From positions 904-42,959 of the forward strand of contig MHII01000035.1 of assembly GCA_001817425.1 (NCBI GenBank): a stretch of 42,056 bases of DNA, written 5' to 3'. Both the position numbers and the translations under genes were made by a program. The number at the start of each line of letters is the position of its first letter. Within the stretch, counting starts at the first letter, position 1. The DNA comes from Candidatus Buchananbacteria bacterium RIFCSPHIGHO2_02_FULL_39_17 (GTDB taxonomy: Bacteria > Patescibacteriota > Patescibacteriia > Buchananbacterales > UBA6539). The notes beneath the pieces are model-generated. The model had not been told where the DNA came from. It was given only the letters and a program-made list of their open reading frames with translations, and ran no database searches. Below are positions 39,123 through 42,056 of this stretch, in pieces.

Positions 39123-40604
39123 TTATTTTTCCGGTCTTAACAAGGGAAACAATACCACGTCGCGCAAATTATTCTGCTTAGTTAAGAGTGTAACCAAGCG
39201 ATCTAAGCCCATCCCCCACCCCGAAATCGGCGGCGCGCCGTGCTCTAAAGCCAAAACAAATTCATCATCTTTGCCGTGAGCTTCCGCGTCCCCGGTGGCT
39301 TTGGCTTTGGCTTGTTTCGCAAACCGCTCTTTTTGGTCAATCGGGTCAACTAATTCCGAATAGGCATTCACGATTTCCCAGCCGGAAATCACCAGCTGGA
39401 ACCGATCAACAATTTCTGGATTTTGATCGTTTTTCCGAGCCAAGGGCGACAAGTCAGCTGGCTGATATAAAACAAAGGTCGGCGGCGTAATTTTATCGCG
39501 GCAAACTGTTTTATACAAAGCGTCAATCAAATTCCCTCGCCCCAATTTTTCTATGCCGTCAATTTTAATTTTTTTGGCAATAATTGCCGCGCGTAATTTT
39601 TCGGCGGTTTCAAATTTATCAAGATCAAGTCTGCTTTCTTTTTTTATTAGTTCAACAAAACTGGCTTTTGGCCACGGCGGCTTAAAATCAATTTCTTGTT
39701 CTTTTCCGCTTTGGTCTTTAATCGTTAATTTAGTTTTGCCAAAAAGTTTTTTTAACAAATAAACAAAAAGTTCTTCGGTAAATTTCATATTATCTTCAAA
39801 ATTCCAATAAGCGACATAATGTTCCGCCAAAGTAAAATCCTGCAAATGAGACGGATCCATACCTTCGTTGCGAAAGCACCGACCAATCTCAAAAATTTTT
39901 TCAAAGCCGCCGATGATCGCTTCTTTTAAATAGGTTTCCGGCGCAATGCGCAAATAAACGTCAAGATCCAGGGCCTCATAATGAGTTTTAAACGGTTTAG
40001 CTAAAGCCCCCGAAGGATTATTGACCAAAATCGGTGTTTCTATCTCAATAAACCCGTTTTGCCAATAAAACTCCCGCAGAGTTTTAATCAACTCGCTGCG
40101 GAATAAAAAGCGCTGATAAGTTTCATTATTAGCGATTAGATCCAAATAGCGCTGGCGGTATTTTAATTCCATATCTTTTAGGCCATGCCACTTTTCCGGC
40201 ATTGGCCTAAATGCTTTACCTAAAAACTGATAAGTTTTGATTAAAATTGATAGCTCGCCTTTTTGGGTTTTGAAAACTTCACCGACAACGCCGATAAAGT
40301 CACCGGGGTCAAAAATCTGACTAAAAATTTTAAAATTTTCCTTACCAACCTCATCCTCTTTCAAAACCAGCTGAATTCTACCCGTAATATCCAAAATATG
40401 GCAAAAAATAATTTTGCCCATCCCCCGAATCGTCAAAAGCCGCCCCGCAGTTTGGACCTTTGCCCCAAGCTTAAACCCCAAAATTTCACTGACATTATGT
40501 TTTTTTTCAAACCGTTCGGGATAGGGATTAATCCTGGCGGCTCTGATTTTTTTTAATTTTTCCAGACGAATCTGGTATTCATCCTGATAATTTGCTTTTG
40601 CCAT
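39123..40604 (-). CDS. lysS: Lysyl-tRNA synthetase, class II
   Basis: This 493-aa class II LysRS has an N-terminal OB-fold anticodon domain (about 50-150; VQTAGRLLTIRGMGKIIFCHI and GDFIGVVGEVFKTQKGELSI). Motif 2 is FEIGRCFRNEGMDPSHLQDFT. The C-terminal motif 3 is PPISGWGMGLDRLVTLLT followed by NNLRDVVLFPLLRPE. An EHGAPP-type acidic stretch precedes motif 3 as usual. It heads the minus-strand group, behind a near-consensus promoter with almost no leader. Confidence 0.98.
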   Translation of the reverse strand: MAKANYQDEYQIRLEKLKKIRAARINPYPERFEKKHNVSEILGFKLGAKVQTAGRLLTIRGMGKIIFCHILDITGRIQLVLKEDEVGKENFKIFSQIFDPGDFIGVVGEVFKTQKGELSILIKTYQFLGKAFRPMPEKWHGLKDMELKYRQRYLDLIANNETYQRFLFRSELIKTLREFYWQNGFIEIETPILVNNPSGALAKPFKTHYEALDLDVYLRIAPETYLKEAIIGGFEKIFEIGRCFRNEGMDPSHLQDFTLAEHYVAYWNFEDNMKFTEELFVYLLKKLFGKTKLTIKDQSGKEQEIDFKPPWPKASFVELIKKESRLDLDKFETAEKLRAAIIAKKIKIDGIEKLGRGNLIDALYKTVCRDKITPPTFVLYQPADLSPLARKNDQNPEIVDRFQLVISGWEIVNAYSELVDPIDQKERFAKQAKAKATGDAEAHGKDDEFVLALEHGAPPISGWGMGLDRLVTLLTKQNNLRDVVLFPLLRPEK

Positions 40605-40613
40605 AATGATATT

Positions 40614-40642
40614 ATTTTACTAAAAAAATGGTTTTTGGTCAA
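40614..40642 (-). promoter_or_regulatory. Promoter of lysS with near-leaderless start
   Basis: On the minus strand: TTGACC (40642-40637), 17 bp, TAAAAT (40619-40614). The expected start near 40607 leaves about three bases before the ATG at 40604. Confidence 0.8.
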
Positions 40643-40655
40643 AGCCGATTTTCCT

Positions 40656-40769
40656 GGTCATTGTGAGAAGGAGATTCCTCGGTTCCCTGAAGCGACCTTG
40701 GAACAGGCTCCGCAATCTCGAGATTGCTTCACTTCCCCTCGACGCTGCTCGGGATCGTTCGCAATGACA
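40656..40769. repeat. TCATTGTGAG...GCAATGAC dispersed repeat, copy 3
   Basis: GTCATTGTGAG at the left end and TTCGCAATGAC at the right end are inverted. Inside lie CGCAATCTCGAGATTGCTTC and smaller hairpins (TTCC...GGAA). It is related to copies at 6632 and 14914 and lies just upstream of the lysS promoter. Confidence 0.78.
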
Positions 40770-41029
40770 CTGGTAATAATTTTTGAGATTTGAGACCTGC
40801 CCGCCAATGCCTGCCCCAAAAAATTTCAGTGAAACAATTTAGGTTTATTCGGACTGAAATTTATTATTAAATATTTAAGAAAGGCGATGGCCCGCCCGCC
40901 TTTGACTTCGCCTGTGTCTAAAAATATTACAAGAAAACAAGATTAAACTCTAAGAATGACAATATAATTAATATTCAACGGTCAAAGGCGAAGTCGGGTG
41001 CGGCAGGCGGGTTTGATTTTTGAGATATT
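40770..41029. other. Non-coding stretch with facing GC-rich repeats
   Basis: GCCCGCCTTTGACTTCGCC-like words near 40892-40918 face GGTCAAAGGCGAAGTCGGG near 40979-40998 and GGCAGGCGGG, giving a stem around an AT-rich interior of about 60 nt. TTTCAGTGAAAC / GGACTGAAAT near 40825-40860 can also pair. No coding frame is credible. Confidence 0.6.
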
Positions 41030-41062
41030 AAAAAAATCCCCTAAACCGATTGGTTCAGGGGA
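41030..41062 (-). terminator. Minus-strand terminator closing the hairpin array
   Basis: Read on the minus strand: CCCCTGAACC, AATC, GGTTTAGGGG, A, then seven T residues. The stem is 10 bp with one G-U pair. It sits two bases from the first hairpin unit, which implies that the array is transcribed leftward and ends here. Confidence 0.85.
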
Positions 41063-41063
41063 A

Positions 41064-42056
41064 GATGGGACACCCGGTTAATAGTTCTGGGTAACAAACT
41101 CAACATAGTCCCATCAAAATTTTAGAGCGAGACATCGTGCCCATAGTCCACAAACACGTAAAACTTAGTCTCGCAAAATTTCAGGCCGCTGTTTTTTATA
41201 AAATAGACACCATCCCTGTAGACGATAAGCCATCATACCGCTAGTCTACTTTACAAAAACAGCGGCAAAAAGAGCAAACCCCCATCAGAAGCCCCGGCTT
41301 TCTAACGGGGAGTAAGGCCGGGTCAACCCTATTATAGTTCCAGACATTCAGCAGTTAGACCCAGCGGAAAAACGATTAGTGAGTGAGTCAATCCAATTCT
41401 AGTTTATGAACACTCAACGGCTAGGCCCACTCACCAAAATCAAGGCAATGGCAGGACACTTTGCGATAGTCTATAAAAAGACAATCTTCTCCTAGTCCTG
41501 TCGTTAAATATTAAAAAGAAAGTAGTGGGCGGGACAACCTCTTCCTAGTAGAACAAACACACCATAGTCTCGTCCACTTACACAGAAATATCTTTAAGGA
41601 TACAGGATTTGCCTAGTCTAAAAAGACAGGAACATATTAGTATCCTCATTGAAAAAGAACTTCAAGGGCACATAGATGAACTAGTAAAAACAACCGTCAC
41701 GTAGTACCCTCTTTGAAGAGATTAACTCTGTTTTCCCTCTCCCATAAGGGAGAGGGTGGGGTGAGGCGCCCAAACTCCGTGACCTCACCCTAACCCTCTC
41801 CGTAATCGGAGAGGGTTTTTGTTAATCACTTTAAAGAAGGTGGGTGGGACACCCAAATACTAGCTTTTTAGCAAACCGTGCATAGTCCCACCCAAACAAG
41901 ATAATTATCGGCTAACTCACGTCTGCAGCAAAATCTTAAAATGAAGATTCACTAATTATTTAGAATCAGCCGAGAAAGAGCAAAAAGATATTGCCCGATT
42001 AAGACACACACCCTATAGTTAAGCAAACCTATCCTAGTCAAAACCAAGCAACGCTC
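41064..42056 (-). ncRNA. Array of about twelve covarying hairpin elements (candidate long RNA)
   Basis: Units start near 41064, 41127, 41186, 41320, 41379, 41450, 41525, 41598, 41660, 41842, 41908 and 41991, mostly 59-75 bp apart. The stem arms differ in sequence between units yet pair within each: GATGGGAC/GTCCCATC, GCGAGAC/GTCTCGC, GGCAGGAC/GTCCTGTC, GTGGGCGGGAC/GTCTCGTCCAC, GGATAC/GTATCC, GGGTGGGAC/GTCCCACCC. On the minus strand each good unit reads: arm, ACTAD, 14-21 bases often with a central TTTG or TGT, ACTAK, 8-9 bases, GTC, arm. No protein frame is credible. Copy 3 of the CCCTCTCC repeat interrupts it at 41735-41815. The unit at 41908 is divergent and the last has a weak stem. Strand is inferred from the terminator. 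Confidence 0.7.
41735..41815. repeat. CCCTCTCCC-type palindromic repeat, copy 3 (doubled)
   Basis: CCCTCTCCC / GGGAGAGGG, then GGGGTGAGG facing CCTCACCC, then CCCTCTCCG / CGGAGAGGG and TTTTTG. It separates array units 9 and 10, whose start-to-start distance is stretched to 182 bp. Confidence 0.85.

Noticed and set aside
41064-42056. The hairpin array as a CRISPR array
   Set aside because: Units share structure and short boxes, not an identical repeat; stems vary freely, spacing is irregular and no cas gene is in view.
41064-42056. The hairpin array as integron attC sites or a tRNA cluster
   Set aside because: No GTTRRRY/RYYYAAC boxes and no cassette ORFs between units; no T-loop, acceptor or anticodon-arm pattern of tRNAs.

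Overview
This window looks like chromosomal DNA from a Candidate Phyla Radiation (Patescibacteria, probably Parcubacteria-like) genome. The evidence is an AT-rich sequence, short genes, many very small orphan membrane proteins, housekeeping genes with little or no Shine-Dalgarno (SD) sequence, and intergenic spacers built from palindromic A/T-rich words. The phylum assignment is an inference; the window contains no rRNA gene.

Layout. Positions 1-600 hold the 3' end of a GC-rich orphan gene, a terminator and a palindromic repeat. Positions 605-4387 encode a MacB-type ABC exporter (ATPase plus two permeases) and methionine sulfoxide reductase B. Positions 4454-6617 carry a small orphan gene and then rpsB and tsf behind a structured leader. 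Positions 6766-14907 hold GAPDH, phosphoglycerate kinase and enolase, interleaved with lipoproteins, a Cys-rich mini-protein, a YerC/TrpR-type repressor with an evident operator, an orphan long-form HisG with a small partner, a frameshifted YfiM-like gene and a SIMPL protein. Positions 15158-22956 form a surface polysaccharide region: Wzx-like flippase, three glycosyltransferases, a Wzy/ligase-like protein and a wrecked Nudix gene, interrupted at 20.4-21.4 kb by a cassette of tiny genes. Positions 22967-24736 (minus strand) hold fmt, def and a 45-aa protein. Positions 24962-33029 are a mix of small membrane proteins, a LigB/MEMO-like protein, a secreted repeat protein, thpR, a WecG/TagA transferase, gltX and an EnvC-like M23 protein. 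Positions 33397-40604 (minus strand) hold alr (three frameshifts), ddl and ftsQ, then lysS, mgtC-like, a cytidylyltransferase and serS.

Positions 41030-42056 contain no protein gene. They hold an array of about twelve hairpin elements whose stems differ in sequence but stay complementary. Each good unit shares the same internal motif layout, and a minus-strand terminator closes the array. This is the strongest candidate for an undescribed element: probably a long multi-hairpin RNA or a structured-DNA array that continues past the window edge.

Recurring themes are: (i) two styles of gene start, namely extended -10 promoters with almost no leader versus small SD-led genes with near-consensus promoters; (ii) three families of dispersed palindromic repeats; (iii) several broken genes (alr, yfiM-like, nudix) with frame breaks, of which those in alr lie at homopolymers; (iv) heptamer tracts inside the wzy-like gene.
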